34,573 nt of DNA from a bacterium. GTDB lineage: Bacteria; CLD3; SB21. The DNA is taken from NCBI GenBank assembly GCA_013359335.1, contig JABWBZ010000004.1:1-34573 (forward strand), written 5' to 3'. This document shows, in pieces, positions 1-7,784 of the stretch. Under the pieces are notes generated by a model. That model was not told where the DNA came from and searched no databases. It saw only the letters and a program-made list of their open reading frames with translations. The position numbers and the translations under genes are program-made. Position 1 is the first letter of the stretch. Every line of letters begins with the position of its first letter.

Positions 1-1
1 T

Positions 2-1378
2 GACCTCAGCGCCGTAAGAGATGTATTAGGCCCAGGAATTATGTACACGGCCAATACCATTATCGCGTTTGTGTATGTCGTTCCGATGATGATTCACATC
101 AGCCCTCAACTCACTTTGCTAGCATTCGTGCCGCTGTTGGTTCTTTCTTTCGCCATCAATCAGTTGTCCAAACTGATTCATCACCGTTCACAAAAAGTTC
201 AGGAAAAACTTTCCGATATCAGCTCATGCGCTCAGGAAAATTTTTCCGGCATTCGTGTCATCAAATCGTTCGTACGTGAAGATCATGAGATTGAAAAATT
301 CCGGTTGCTCAATTTGGATTACGTTCGCCTGAATATGGACGCCGTTCGCGTTCGCGGCATCATGATGTCAAGCGTGGTGCTGACCATCGGCCTGAGCGTC
401 GCCGTTTTGTTGTGGCAGGGCGGACGGTTGGTTATGACAGGCGATATTACGCTCGGGCAATTCACGGCGTTTAATTTTTATCTCGCTGTTTTGATCTGGC
501 CGATGATCGCGCTCGGATGGGTCATCAACATTTTTCAGCGCGGTTCGGCTTCGATGAAGCGCATGAACGAAATTTTCAAAACGGTTCCGCGCATCATCGA
601 CGCGCCGTCCGTCAAGCCGATTAAAACGATCGAAGGTAAAATTGAAATCCGTAACCTGACTTTTCAGTACAATGGATCCGACCCGGTTTTGAAAAACATC
701 CATGTAACCATTCGCGCCGGTATGACGCTGGGCATCGTCGGACATACCGGTTCGGGAAAAAGTACGCTGGTTAACCTGATACCACGATTGTATGAAATTC
801 CGAAAAATACAATTTTCATCGACGATGTAGAAATTCATGACATTCCGATCAACGTTTTGCGCAGTCATATTGGTATGGTTCCGCAGGATACGTTTCTTTT
901 TTCCGATACAATTTTAAATAATATTCTTTTTGGCGTGGCGCATACGGACACGGGCAAAGCCGTTTGGGCGGCCGATGTTGCGCAATTAAAATCTAACGTT
1001 GAAGACTTTCCGGAAAAATATGATACGGTCATTGGCGAGCGCGGTATTACCCTTTCCGGCGGGCAAAAACAACGGCTTGCCATCGCGCGGGCCGTGATAC
1101 GCGAACCTAAAATTCTGATTCTCGATGACGCACTTTCGAGCGTGGACACGCATACGGAAGATGAAATTCTCACGCGGTTGAAAGCGCTGATGAAAGATCG
1201 TACGACTATGTTAGTCAGCCATCGCATTCAGACCGTGAAACAAGCCGATTGGATTATTTTATTATCCGAAGGCGCCATTATCGAACAAGGCACGCACGAG
1301 CAACTGGTCGCGCTGGATGGCATCTATGCCGATATGTATCAACGTCAGCTTCTTGAAGAAGAAATTGCCGAAATTTAG
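2..1378 (+). CDS. ABC exporter half-transporter (permease + ATPase), 5' end outside window
   Basis: This is a fused membrane-domain/nucleotide-binding-domain half-transporter that exports drugs, lipids or peptides across the inner membrane. The frame is open to the left edge, and the first codons read like the conserved cytoplasmic loop before TM3 (DLSAVRDVLGPGIMY), so perhaps 150 residues are missing upstream. The ATPase domain has Walker A GHTGSGKST (740-766), the signature LSGGQ (from 1052), Walker B ending in DD (1124-1129) and the H-loop histidine (1220). The second Asp of Walker B sits where a catalytic Glu is normal. That substitution is typical of the degenerate subunit of heterodimeric exporters such as BmrC/YheI and MdlA. 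A catalytic partner is therefore expected, and since none follows downstream it should lie upstream of the window. The sensor kinase begins 9 bases after the stop, so co-transcription is likely. Substrate unknown. Confidence 0.93.
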   Translation, partial: DLSAVRDVLGPGIMYTANTIIAFVYVVPMMIHISPQLTLLAFVPLLVLSFAINQLSKLIHHRSQKVQEKLSDISSCAQENFSGIRVIKSFVREDHEIEKFRLLNLDYVRLNMDAVRVRGIMMSSVVLTIGLSVAVLLWQGGRLVMTGDITLGQFTAFNFYLAVLIWPMIALGWVINIFQRGSASMKRMNEIFKTVPRIIDAPSVKPIKTIEGKIEIRNLTFQYNGSDPVLKNIHVTIRAGMTLGIVGHTGSGKSTLVNLIPRLYEIPKNTIFIDDVEIHDIPINVLRSHIGMVPQDTFLFSDTILNNILFGVAHTDTGKAVWAADVAQLKSNVEDFPEKYDTVIGERGITLSGGQKQRLAIARAVIREPKILILDDALSSVDTHTEDEILTRLKALMKDRTTMLVSHRIQTVKQADWIILLSEGAIIEQGTHEQLVALDGIYADMYQRQLLEEEIAEI

Positions 1379-1387
1379 AATCGCGCT

Positions 1388-4300
1388 ATGAAATTTAGCC
1401 TCTACATCGTTCTGCAGACAGTACTCGCATCTTTCTTGCACGCCCAGATTACATCAATGACGCCGCAGAAATTGCCATTAGAAGACGGCGTTTCATCCAA
1501 TGCTGTTTTTGCCATTCACCAGGATCAAAAAGGCCTGATGTGGTTTGGAACATTGCACGGGCTGGTGAAATACGACGGATACCGTTACACGACTTACCGT
1601 CACGATCCTGCGGATCCCAACAGCCTTTCACACGACGATATTGTGTGTATCGACGAAGACGATGACGGATGTCTTTGGATTGGCACGTATGGCGGCGGGA
1701 TCAATCGTTTTGACCCGAAAAAGGATATATTTGTTCGTTATTTTCCGAATTCAAATGCTGCTGAAACCATTGTTTGGGATATCGAAAAAGACGTGGAAGG
1801 CAATGTCTGGTTTGCGACCCAAGGCAACGGTATTTTCATACTTCCTTCATCGAGTAAACACGATCCGAATCCGGTTTTTATCCGCTGTTTGGAAGATTCT
1901 GTTTATGCGATAAAGTGGCCGTCTGTCCGAATGCTGCGGTGCGGCAGCGACGGCATGATGTGGATTGGATCGTTTGAAAATGGGCTTGGAAAGTGGGATG
2001 CGAACCTCAAAAAATTTACTTCGTATTTGCCCGCCAATTCTGAAAAATTAAGCGTGATCGCACTGTTCGAAGAAAATAAAAATTTATTGATCGGTACAGG
2101 AAAAGGATTCTTCCGATTCGATCCGATGACTGAAAATTGGGAAAAACTATTTCCTGAAATTTTCGGATCGCAGCGAATTTTAAATATTGTAAAAGACCGC
2201 GAGGATATTCTGTGGATTGGAACCGCCGAAGGGTTGTGGCTATTGGAACGAGGAAAAGCGCCGGTTATTTACAGACAATTTCAAAATCCCTCTAAGCCGG
2301 TTGTAACTATACTGGAAGATCGCTCGGGATTATTGTGGTTTTCGTTATATTATGACGGCGTGTATACTTTTTCGCGTTATACGAATAAATTTTTATCCAT
2401 AAAAAACGATCCGATTGCCAGCGATCCCGCTGTGAATTGCGTGATGGAAGATCGAAGCGGCAATGTCTGGATGGGCACAAAACAGGGATTGACTCGCTGG
2501 AATTCGCAAAAAAGTGTTATCGAATTTATTGCGCGTGGCAAAGATTTGGATGTGACCTCTATTTCAGAATCCGAACGTCATTTTTGGATTGGAACACGTT
2601 CACAAGGCTTGTTTGAGTTTGATCCAAATACCAAACGGTGGAGAGAATTTTCCTCGAATTCAAAATTTCGCAATACTGAAATTACAGTTCTATCCGAGGA
2701 TCATGCCGGAAACTTGTGGATCGGAACCGATGGGTTGGGTGTTTTTAAACTCGATAAACAAACCAACCAGCTTAGTGAGATTTTGCAGTCGGCCGGCCCG
2801 AATCCCGCGTTGATGCGCTCCGTGAAAGTGATTTACAAGGATCGTAAACACAGGATGTGGATTGGAACGCTTGCAGGGTTATTGCGATGTGAAAATGATT
2901 CCATCAAACTTTTTTCACATCGAACGAATGACGTAACCGGCTTGAACAATCCTTATGTGTATTCCGTGCTGGAGGATACTGACGGTGAATTATGGGTTGG
3001 AACGGCCGGCGGCCTTAATCGATTCAATTCGGCTACAGGTCAATTTATTGCCTATCGCGAAAAAGACGGCTTGCCTAACGGAGTAATTTGTGGAATTTTG
3101 GAAGACCGTGATCGCCAATTATGGATCAGTACGCATCAAGGCATAACCCGATTTAATAAAAACACACAAATTTTTCGCAATTACGATATTGCCGACGGCC
3201 TGCAGAGCAATCTTTTTTCGCCGGGTGTTTATTTCAAGAGTCATTCGGGAAAATTATATTTCGGAGGAATTCTCGGCGTGAATGTCGTCCTTCCGGAAAA
3301 AATTATGGACAATCCGTTTCAGCCTGAAATTGAAATTACCGCCGTCAAAAAATTCGGACGTTATCCTGCTCGCATACAACACAACGAGTTGATCCTAAAC
3401 TATAATGAAAATTTTATTACGATCGATTTTAGTGCGTTGGATTTCACAGCGCCGGAAAAAAATCATTACGCGTATCAACTTTCCGGCGTCGATCCTGATT
3501 GGGTCTACGGCAAGACGGCTGAAGCCGTTTATACCGGGTTGCCTCCCGGGGAATATTTGTTCCGCGTTAAAGGAACCAATCACGACGGCATTTGGAGCGC
3601 GTACGAACGCACGCTAAAAATTATCGTCACGCCGCCGTTTTGGAAGACAACGTGGTTTTACACCTTGTGCGCCATGGCGTTCGCGGCGATATTGATAGCG
3701 CTACATCGGCAGATAGTGCGGCAACGATTGCGTGAAGAAACCTTGCGTGTTGAAGAACGGGAACGCGTGCGGAAGCAAGTTTCGCAAGACTTTCACGACG
3801 AACTCGGACACAAATTGACGAAGATTAATCTGTTCGGTGAATTGATCCGCCGAAAAATGAACGGCCATGATACGGAGATGGCTTCTCACCTCGGAAAAGT
3901 CACGGACGCTGCAAGCAGTTTGTCCGCGAATACGCGCGATTTTATCTGGGTGCTCGATCCTCAAAAAGATACGCTGCTTGATCTGATTGTCAATTTACGG
4001 GATTTTGGGTACGATCTTTTTGATGCGTCGCCGGTGAAATTCGGCGTGAAAGGTATTTCAGAAAATCTGGCGGCAATAAAGCTTTCTATGGATTGGAGGC
4101 GCCATGCCACACTGATTTTTAAAGAAGGCATGAATAATATTTTGAAACATGCGCACGCCGATCACGCGGAGTTGGCAATCGAATTACGGAGCCGCGATTT
4201 CATAATTTATTTAAGCGATAACGGCAAGGGCTTAGATGATAAAGCGAAAAATGGCTATGGGTTATCTAATATGCGCCAGAGGGCCGGCAAAATCGACGCT

Positions 4301-4438
4301 CAGTTCAATATCGAATCATCCGAGCATGGAACGCGCCTTAGTTTAATCGGCAGCCGATATCAATCGCCGGTAACGCCGGGTTCTGCGAAACGCTCTCGCT
4401 GGGATATCGTTGCGTCTATCAAAGGATTATTTGCATGA
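1388..4438 (+). CDS. Two-component sensor histidine kinase with double regulator propeller, Y_Y_Y domain and HisKA_3/HATPase_c
   Basis: A membrane sensor kinase of 1016 residues. A Sec signal peptide (about residues 1-20) precedes a periplasmic region with about fourteen W-[IVFM]-G-T-like blade motifs, enough for two seven-bladed Reg_prop propellers (about 25-630). A Y_Y_Y beta-sandwich (about 648-745), one TM helix (about 752-775) and a NarX-type kinase core follow. The H-box is FHDELGH with His803 as phospho-acceptor. The N-box (about 911-925), the DNGKGLD G1 box and the YGLSNMRQRA G2 box are all present. The receiver is not fused, unlike the hybrid propeller kinases of Bacteroides. The partner regulator overlaps by 4 bases (ATGA), so the two are translationally coupled. 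Propeller sensors often detect polysaccharide breakdown products, but no glycan genes are nearby, so the signal is unknown. Confidence 0.95.
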   Translation: MKFSLYIVLQTVLASFLHAQITSMTPQKLPLEDGVSSNAVFAIHQDQKGLMWFGTLHGLVKYDGYRYTTYRHDPADPNSLSHDDIVCIDEDDDGCLWIGTYGGGINRFDPKKDIFVRYFPNSNAAETIVWDIEKDVEGNVWFATQGNGIFILPSSSKHDPNPVFIRCLEDSVYAIKWPSVRMLRCGSDGMMWIGSFENGLGKWDANLKKFTSYLPANSEKLSVIALFEENKNLLIGTGKGFFRFDPMTENWEKLFPEIFGSQRILNIVKDREDILWIGTAEGLWLLERGKAPVIYRQFQNPSKPVVTILEDRSGLLWFSLYYDGVYTFSRYTNKFLSIKNDPIASDPAVNCVMEDRSGNVWMGTKQGLTRWNSQKSVIEFIARGKDLDVTSISESERHFWIGTRSQGLFEFDPNTKRWREFSSNSKFRNTEITVLSEDHAGNLWIGTDGLGVFKLDKQTNQLSEILQSAGPNPALMRSVKVIYKDRKHRMWIGTLAGLLRCENDSIKLFSHRTNDVTGLNNPYVYSVLEDTDGELWVGTAGGLNRFNSATGQFIAYREKDGLPNGVICGILEDRDRQLWISTHQGITRFNKNTQIFRNYDIADGLQSNLFSPGVYFKSHSGKLYFGGILGVNVVLPEKIMDNPFQPEIEITAVKKFGRYPARIQHNELILNYNENFITIDFSALDFTAPEKNHYAYQLSGVDPDWVYGKTAEAVYTGLPPGEYLFRVKGTNHDGIWSAYERTLKIIVTPPFWKTTWFYTLCAMAFAAILIALHRQIVRQRLREETLRVEERERVRKQVSQDFHDELGHKLTKINLFGELIRRKMNGHDTEMASHLGKVTDAASSLSANTRDFIWVLDPQKDTLLDLIVNLRDFGYDLFDASPVKFGVKGISENLAAIKLSMDWRRHATLIFKEGMNNILKHAHADHAELAIELRSRDFIIYLSDNGKGLDDKAKNGYGLSNMRQRAGKIDAQFNIESSEHGTRLSLIGSRYQSPVTPGSAKRSRWDIVASIKGLFA

Positions 4439-5052
4439 TCAAAGTCGCTATTGTCGAGGACGACCATGACGTTCGGCAAGGATTGGCGTTGCTGCTGAAT
4501 AATACAAAAGGATTCCAGTTGGCCGGTGAATTCGGCGACGGTGAGAGCGCAATCGATGGTCTAAAAAAAAATCCACCCGATGTTTTACTGCTTGATATTG
4601 AATTGCCGGGTATAAGCGGAATCGATGTTATTCGGAAAATCAAAGGCGCCGCTCCCGACGTCGACATATTGATACTGACGGTTCATCAGGAAGATACGAT
4701 GGTTTTCGAGTCGTTGTGCGCGGGGGCAACGGGGTACCTTATTAAAACAGCATCGCCGGCGCAAATTCTGCAAGCGATCAACGATATTCATCATGGTGGC
4801 GCGCCGATGAGTGCGCCCATCGCGCGCATGGTCGTTGCTTCATTCAAGATCGAACCGGGCGTCGCGTTAACGGAGCGTGAAAAAGAAGTTCTGTCGAAAT
4901 TGTGCGAAGGACTGAGTTACAAATTAATCGCCGATTGCATCCATGTGAGCCGCGACACCGTGCACGCTCACATTAAAAATATTTACCGCAAATTGCACGT
5001 CCACTCCAAATCCGAAGCGGTAATTACAGCGCTGCGGAAGAAACTCATCTGA
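4435..5052 (+). CDS. NarL/LuxR-family response regulator
   Basis: A 205-residue DNA-binding response regulator, surely the partner of the kinase just upstream, since the ATG overlaps the kinase stop codon. The receiver domain (1-120) has acidic residues E8, D9 and D10, phospho-acceptor Asp54 in LLLDIELPG, Thr82 and Lys104. The C-terminal LuxR-type helix-turn-helix spans about 145-200 (LTEREKEVL start, then VSRDTVHAHIKNIYRKL). NarL-type regulators are the usual partners of HisKA_3 kinases. Phosphorylation is expected to promote dimerisation and binding to target promoters. Its targets are unknown. The next transcription unit starts about 40 bases downstream and carries a palindrome in its promoter, which makes it one candidate. 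Confidence 0.95.
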   Translation: MIKVAIVEDDHDVRQGLALLLNNTKGFQLAGEFGDGESAIDGLKKNPPDVLLLDIELPGISGIDVIRKIKGAAPDVDILILTVHQEDTMVFESLCAGATGYLIKTASPAQILQAINDIHHGGAPMSAPIARMVVASFKIEPGVALTEREKEVLSKLCEGLSYKLIADCIHVSRDTVHAHIKNIYRKLHVHSKSEAVITALRKKLI

Positions 5053-5055
5053 TTT

Positions 5056-5085
5056 TTTACACCCCAATTGGGTACGGTTTATAAC
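5056..5085 (+). promoter_or_regulatory. Promoter with palindrome in the spacer, upstream of the lipocalin-like cluster
   Basis: TTTACA (5056-5061) and TATAAC (5080-5085) are separated by 18 bases. A perfect 10-base palindrome, CCCAATTGGG (5063-5072), lies in the spacer and could be an operator. The start codon of the next gene is at 5134. The boxes are read directly, while promoter activity is inferred. Confidence 0.5.
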
Positions 5086-5133
5086 GTACGTCTTTCCTAC
5101 CTTCCTTCATCATTTATTACAAGGAATTTATTT

Positions 5134-6021
5134 ATGAAGCTGGCAGGTGTGGCGATTGTTTTTATTTATTTCTTTAATCATTTAACATGGGCGCAGGATA
5201 TGTCCAAAGCCGACACGCTTTTTAACGTGCAAAAGTATTCGGAAGCTTTGAAACTGTATGAATCGATAACAAAAAAAGACAGCAATAATGCGTACGCCTT
5301 GTTTCGTACGGGCAATTGTTTGCAGGCGCTAGGACAATATGCTCAGGCGCTAAGCGCGTACGAAAAAGCCGATCAGAAAGGTTATCTGAAAATTGCGATC
5401 ATGCTTCGATCGGCCCGAGTCAATGCTCTGTTGAAAAAAAATGATGAGACTTTTGAATGGCTCACGAAAGCCATGAACTGGGGCTTTTCCAATAAAGCCA
5501 TGATTGAAAATGAAGCGGATTTTACAGGAATCAAAAACGATGAGCGATTCAAAACAATCCTGGCAAAAGCCGATTCCAATGCGGCGCCGTGCGCGCATAT
5601 CGCCGAAGCGCAGCAATTTAATTTCTGGGTCGGAGAATGGGACGTCAAAAATCCACAGGGCGTGACCGTCGGCAGCAGTTCGATCACAAGAATTCTAAAC
5701 GAATGTTCGATTCATGAACACTACACCAATCCGGGCGGCTATATCGGCAGAAGTTTCAATGCATACAATGCAAGCATCAATAAGTGGCAGCAATTCTATG
5801 TCGACAATGCCGGTTCGGTCACGCTTTTTCATGGGACTTATCATGATGATGCTATGTGGTTTATTACGGATCCGTTTTTGCAAAACGGCGTCATGACCAT
5901 CACGAAGATGACGTTTTATAATTTGGCGTCCGACCACGTGCGGCAGCTAATCGAAAACAGTACCGACGACGGCAAAACATGGACGACGACGTTTGACGGC
6001 CATTACTGGCGAAAAAAATAA
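5134..6021 (+). CDS. Secreted TPR protein with C-terminal DUF1579/lipocalin-like domain
   Basis: An exported protein of 295 residues. I chose the ATG at 5134 over the upstream in-frame TTG (5068) because AAGGA lies 8 bases before it and a clean Sec signal peptide follows (cleavage about residue 20 after WA). Residues 23-115 hold TPR-like helices (KYSEALKLYESI, GQYAQALSAYEKA). Residues 110-147 form a conserved cap with the pattern EADF..I.NDERFK. Residues about 162-295 are a lipocalin-like domain starting FNFWVGEWDV. This domain recurs as the whole of the next gene, so the two are paralogues. A role in binding a small hydrophobic ligand is only suggested by the fold. It is probably first in an operon with the next two genes. 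Confidence 0.85.
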   Translation: MKLAGVAIVFIYFFNHLTWAQDMSKADTLFNVQKYSEALKLYESITKKDSNNAYALFRTGNCLQALGQYAQALSAYEKADQKGYLKIAIMLRSARVNALLKKNDETFEWLTKAMNWGFSNKAMIENEADFTGIKNDERFKTILAKADSNAAPCAHIAEAQQFNFWVGEWDVKNPQGVTVGSSSITRILNECSIHEHYTNPGGYIGRSFNAYNASINKWQQFYVDNAGSVTLFHGTYHDDAMWFITDPFLQNGVMTITKMTFYNLASDHVRQLIENSTDDGKTWTTTFDGHYWRKK

Positions 6022-6030
6022 GCAGGGAAT

Positions 6031-6513
6031 ATGTCCAGAATTATCTATGCGATTGCTTTGATGGCATATTTTTTTGGTCTGAAAGCTCAGGAAATAAAGC
6101 CGGAGCGCCAATTCGATTTTTGGGTAGGTGAATGGGACGTCACGGATTCCGGGCAAGTCATTGCAACGAGCATAGAACAATTCCTGGAGGATAGTTCCAT
6201 TATCATGGAAAATTACTCGCAGAAAGACGGTTATACGGGCAAGAGTATTAATTTCTATGATCGTTATTTAAAAAAATGGCGGCAGACATGGGTCGATCGC
6301 GTTGGCAATGTCAGTGAATTTACCGGTGAATACCGTGACGGAGCCATGGTTTTCGAAGGCGAGAGCCATCGCGCCAACGGAAAAAAAATTCTAAGAAAAA
6401 TGATTTTTTATAATCTCGGCTATGATAAAATCCGGCAATATTCCGAGATGTCGTTAGACAACGGGAAGACATGGCAAATAGCTTATGATTTTATTTACGT
6501 ACGCAAACGGTAA
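6031..6513 (+). CDS. Secreted DUF1579-like (lipocalin-like) protein
   Basis: A small exported protein of 160 residues. The signal peptide is about residues 1-19 (ending LKAQ). The mature part starts with FDFWVGEWDV, almost the same as the C-terminal domain of the upstream gene (FNFWVGEWDV). The shared order of motifs (DGYTGKSINFYD, W.Q.WVD..GNV, MIFYNLGYDKIRQ, DNGKTW) shows a tandem duplication with loss of the TPR part. It starts 9 bases after the previous stop and its end overlaps the next gene by 29 bases, so the three are probably one transcript. Function unknown. The domain family is frequent in secreted proteins of FCB bacteria. Confidence 0.85.
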   Translation: MSRIIYAIALMAYFFGLKAQEIKPERQFDFWVGEWDVTDSGQVIATSIEQFLEDSSIIMENYSQKDGYTGKSINFYDRYLKKWRQTWVDRVGNVSEFTGEYRDGAMVFEGESHRANGKKILRKMIFYNLGYDKIRQYSEMSLDNGKTWQIAYDFIYVRKR

Positions 6514-6979
6514 ACGCATATTTTTATTTGGATGTTTTGTTTGGGTGATATCGTGTTCATCGGCCAAAGATTCCGCCGACGAGCGCGCCGTTCGTGCTAT
6601 CAACCAGCGCTACACCGAAGCGTGGTTACACAACGACGAAAACGGTGTACTTTCGCTTTTCGAAGAAAATGCCGCAATCACGCCAAGCGGAATGAGTACG
6701 ATCAAAGGCATTGAGGCGATTCGTAATTTCTGGTTTCCAAAGGATTCTTCCGTAACGGCCATTCACGTATTTAACAATCAGATCGTTGCGATCACGGTGG
6801 ACAGTACGGTTGCGTCCACCTTCAAAAAAACTTATCTCTCGTGGTCGTACGCCAAAGGCGATGTCCGGATCGCCAAAGATCAATGGGGGTTGGCCATGTC
6901 GGTCTATCGTAAGCAGCCCAACGGTGAGTGGAAAATATGGCGCCAGCTCTGGACGGATGTCCGTACCGTTGATCGTTGA
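6485..6979 (+). CDS. SnoaL/DUF4440-like lipoprotein
   Basis: A predicted lipoprotein of 164 residues with an NTF2-like fold. After the positively charged N-terminus comes a short hydrophobic stretch and a lipobox-like VISC (Cys24). The mature part has the usual start of the SnoaL/DUF4440 family: AVRAINQRYTEAWLHNDENGVLSLF, i.e. a helix with the W..xD..G pattern, followed by ..I.G.EAIR.F and a C-terminal GEWKIWRQLW strand. Such domains bind small ligands or act as steroid-isomerase-like enzymes, but the substrate cannot be read here. The only usable ATG lies 29 bases inside the preceding gene in another reading frame, an unusually long overlap that fits translational coupling. Confidence 0.8.
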   Translation: MILFTYANGKRIFLFGCFVWVISCSSAKDSADERAVRAINQRYTEAWLHNDENGVLSLFEENAAITPSGMSTIKGIEAIRNFWFPKDSSVTAIHVFNNQIVAITVDSTVASTFKKTYLSWSYAKGDVRIAKDQWGLAMSVYRKQPNGEWKIWRQLWTDVRTVDR

Positions 6980-7004
6980 GCAGGATGAATTTTACTGGAA
7001 TAAT
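6976..7004 (+). promoter_or_regulatory. Candidate promoter of the metallo-beta-lactamase gene
   Basis: TTGAGC (6976-6981) and AATAAT (6999-7004) are 17 bases apart, starting at the very end of the preceding gene. The start codon of the lactamase is 57 bases downstream. This is a moderate match and no other good pair is seen in the gap. Confidence 0.35.
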
Positions 7005-7060
7005 TGGCGGGAATGAAATATGTTCACCTAAATTCATTCAACCCCAATTTTGAAATTCAT
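6985..7060 (+). repeat. Three copies of AAATTCAT in front of the metallo-beta-lactamase gene
   Basis: AAATTCAT occurs at 7030-7037 and 7053-7060 in direct orientation, 23 bases apart (about two helix turns), and inverted (ATGAATTT) at 6985-6992 inside the candidate promoter. AraC-family proteins commonly bind direct repeats at about this spacing and an AraC gene follows the lactamase, so these could be operators. The region is A+T rich, so chance is possible. Confidence 0.3.
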
Positions 7061-7061
7061 C

Positions 7062-7784
7062 ATGCGTTTTGTGTTTTCATTCGTGATTGTTTTGAATGCG
7101 GTTGTTTTTGCCGGTGAAGAAGAAAAAATTTCTGACAATCTCGTAGCCCGTCCGCTCGTTGACAATATCTGGGTTCACACATCTTACAAAAATCTGGCCG
7201 GCCGGCCATTTCCTTCAAATGGCCTGATCGTGGTTACGTCCGGCAGCGTATTGATCGTCGATACGGCGTGGGGCGATTCGGTAACAACTCAATTAATCAA
7301 GTGGATCCGGAAAAAATTCAACAAACCGATCCGATGGATTGTATCGACGCATTTTCACGATGACCGGTTGGGGGGCATCATGGAAGCGCATCGCGAACAT
7401 GTTCCGGTGATCGCTTATTATCTGACGAAACAACTTGCCGAAAAAAATAAACTGACGCTTCCGGATGCCGTATTTGCGCGTGACTCAACGCTGTCGGTCG
7501 ATGATACGGAGCTTCAGGTATTTTATCCGGGCGCAGGGCATTCGCCGGATAATATCGTCGTCTATGTGGCGCCGTCGCGCGTTTTATTCGGTGGATGTCT
7601 TGTCAAGTCTGCCGAATCGACCGATCTCGGATTTACGGGAGACGCCGTGATCCATGAATGGCCAAAGGCCGTTGATAACGTTATGAAAAAATTTCCTGAC
7701 GCCATGATCGTAATCCCCGGTCATGGCGAGGCCGGCGGCATTGATTTACTGACGCATACGCTTGATTTATTAAAAGAAAAATGA
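7062..7784 (+). CDS. Subclass B1 metallo-beta-lactamase
   Basis: A secreted zinc hydrolase of 240 residues, the usual size for B1 enzymes, predicted to open beta-lactam rings in the periplasm. I start it at the ATG at 7062; an in-frame TTG at 7050 is possible and neither has a good ribosome site. The signal peptide ends about residue 17 (VVFA). All zinc ligands are present. The first site is His97, His99 (HFHDDR) and His160 (GAGHSPDN). The second site is Asp101, Cys179 (FGGCLVKS) and His221 (IPGHGEAGG). Lys182 three residues after the Cys is the substrate-carboxylate lysine of B1 enzymes. The position of Asn233 in standard numbering appears to be Phe (LGFTGDA). It resembles BcII-type enzymes more than housekeeping MBL-fold hydrolases. 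The downstream AraC regulator overlaps its stop by 4 bases. Confidence 0.93.
   Translation: MRFVFSFVIVLNAVVFAGEEEKISDNLVARPLVDNIWVHTSYKNLAGRPFPSNGLIVVTSGSVLIVDTAWGDSVTTQLIKWIRKKFNKPIRWIVSTHFHDDRLGGIMEAHREHVPVIAYYLTKQLAEKNKLTLPDAVFARDSTLSVDDTELQVFYPGAGHSPDNIVVYVAPSRVLFGGCLVKSAESTDLGFTGDAVIHEWPKAVDNVMKKFPDAMIVIPGHGEAGGIDLLTHTLDLLKEK

Noticed and set aside
5290-6480. Possible recent tandem duplication at DNA level of the two DUF1579-like domains
   Set aside because: The similarity is seen only in protein motifs; the DNA is well diverged, so the duplication is old.
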